Shown: positions 32,318 to 32,718 of the stretch, one piece after another
Position numbering within the stretch: the stretch's first letter is position 1
Layout: every line of letters starts with the position of its first letter
Source: an uncultured Clostridia bacterium
GTDB taxonomy: Bacteria; Bacillota; Clostridia; Oscillospirales; Ruminococcaceae
Direction of reading: 5' to 3'
NCBI GenBank assembly: GCA_947627205.1
Contig: CANQVE010000027.1
Coordinates: forward strand, 1 to 32,718
DNA length: 32,718 nucleotides
Notes under the pieces: model-generated
Seen by the model: the letters and a program-made list of their open reading frames with translations, nothing else
Database searches by the model: none
What the model was told of the DNA's origin: nothing
Made by a program: the position numbers and the translations under genes

Positions 32318-32503
32318 TCATTCAGCCTCTTTAGCAATAACAACCTTATTATTGTAATAACCGCAATTCCCGCAAACTCTGTGCGCGAGTTTAAGCTCGC
32401 CGCAGTTCCTGCATCTCGTAAAGTTCGGAGCGTCTATCTTCCAGACAGCCGAACGTCTTTTATCACGTCTTGCGCGGGAAACCTTTCTCTTTGGTACTGC
32501 CAT
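32318..32503 (-). CDS. rpmF: 50S ribosomal protein L32
   Basis: The 61-residue protein is the zinc-binding form of L32, a small component of the large ribosomal subunit near the peptidyl transferase region. It has the family start MAVPKRKVSRARRDKRR and a zinc ribbon C31-x2-C34, C44-x2-C47. AGAGGGGGTG precedes the ATG. It has its own perfect promoter (32586-32614) and terminator. In many Firmicutes a YceD/DUF177 gene is directly upstream; here the 200 bases upstream hold only the promoter and the end repeat. Confidence 0.97.
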   Translation of the reverse strand: MAVPKRKVSRARRDKRRSAVWKIDAPNFTRCRNCGELKLAHRVCGNCGYYNNKVVIAKEAE

Positions 32504-32585
32504 TATCGTACACCCCCTCTAAGAAGTAAAGAAACAAGAAACAACATCTGTTCTTGCGATTTGTAACTTTCATCAAGTAAATACC

Positions 32586-32614
32586 ATTATATCACACAAA
32601 AACAGGTTTGTCAA
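32586..32614 (-). promoter_or_regulatory. Consensus promoter of rpmF
   Basis: On the minus strand TTGACA (32614-32609) and TATAAT (32591-32586) are 17 bases apart. Confidence 0.92.
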
Positions 32615-32658
32615 GGGGTTTTAGAAAATTTAACCGATAAATTTGTTATGTTACAATA

Positions 32659-32712
32659 GATGTGAGACAAAAGGTATAGAAAAAGTGGTTGAGATATGTT
32701 AAAATAAAGTTG
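32659..32712 (+). repeat. Right-end copy of the repeat at the left end
   Basis: GATGTGAGACAAAA (32659-32672), TATA and AAAAA in the middle, GAGAT, and AAAATAAAGTTG (32701-32712) match the reverse complement of 14-61 in order and spacing apart from about six extra bases. Confidence 0.55.
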
Positions 32713-32718
32713 TCACAC

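Noticed and set aside
32242-32343. A 34-residue N-terminal extension of the TSUP transporter
   Set aside because: It would include the rpmF terminator hairpin and overlap the end of rpmF. The membrane protein begins naturally at 32241.

Overview
The window looks like chromosomal DNA from a Gram-positive, anaerobic clostridium, most likely of the Oscillospiraceae/Ruminococcaceae type (an inference from gene content). Supporting signs are TTGACA-17-TATAAT promoters, strong AGGAGG ribosome binding sites with frequent TTG/GTG starts, an Nfn-type electron-bifurcating transhydrogenase, an SPETG-type wall anchor, a DUF6062-like protein, and zinc-ribbon proteins with membrane tails. No phage, plasmid or CRISPR genes are visible. 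No coding part of an insertion sequence is present, although both window ends carry the same sequence in inverted orientation, as if they lie at copies of one repeat.

Layout, left to right. (1) 1-2979: dCMP deaminase, rRNA dimethyltransferase KsgA and a small unknown gene, set in repeat-rich intergenic DNA that also holds a candidate small RNA. (2) 2980-7427, minus strand: a MarR-type regulator and a heterodimeric ABC exporter in one overlapping operon with its own promoter and a long repetitive leader. (3) 7502-9836: the two Nfn subunits (NADH/ferredoxin/NADP+ bifurcation). (4) 9868-11616: an anchored surface protein. (5) 12075-17690: a copper operon (CsoR, CopA with a nested CopZ, then ClpB) behind a promoter that contains a CsoR operator. 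(6) 17701-21142, minus strand: two zinc-ribbon/repeat-spacer/membrane-tail proteins and an OGG1-like DNA glycosylase. (7) 21098-25347: a DUF6062-like protein, TsaD, a shikimate-kinase-like enzyme, a CPBP membrane protease and a zinc-ribbon TM2 protein in a tight plus-strand cluster. (8) 25446-27525: a Na/Pi-cotransporter-family protein with PhoU tail. (9) 27533-32614, minus strand: DnaE, a small unknown protein, a TauE/SafE transporter and ribosomal protein L32.

The genes are mostly recognisable. The less ordinary content is between them. Several dispersed intergenic repeat families occur, two built from tandem 7-bp units (NNNNCAG and GAGGTAA/GAGGCTA). One 115-bp element recurs inverted 7.4 kb apart and carries an intrinsic terminator in each copy. 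A structured element with long terminal inverted repeats sits directly after two different stop codons. A perfect promoter followed within 80 bases by a strong terminator suggests an orphan small RNA at 2461-2540. The strongest coding oddities are copZ nested in frame in the 3' end of copA, and two zinc-ribbon tail-anchored proteins whose spacers are expanded tandem repeats (27 x 9 residues and 3 x 28 residues).
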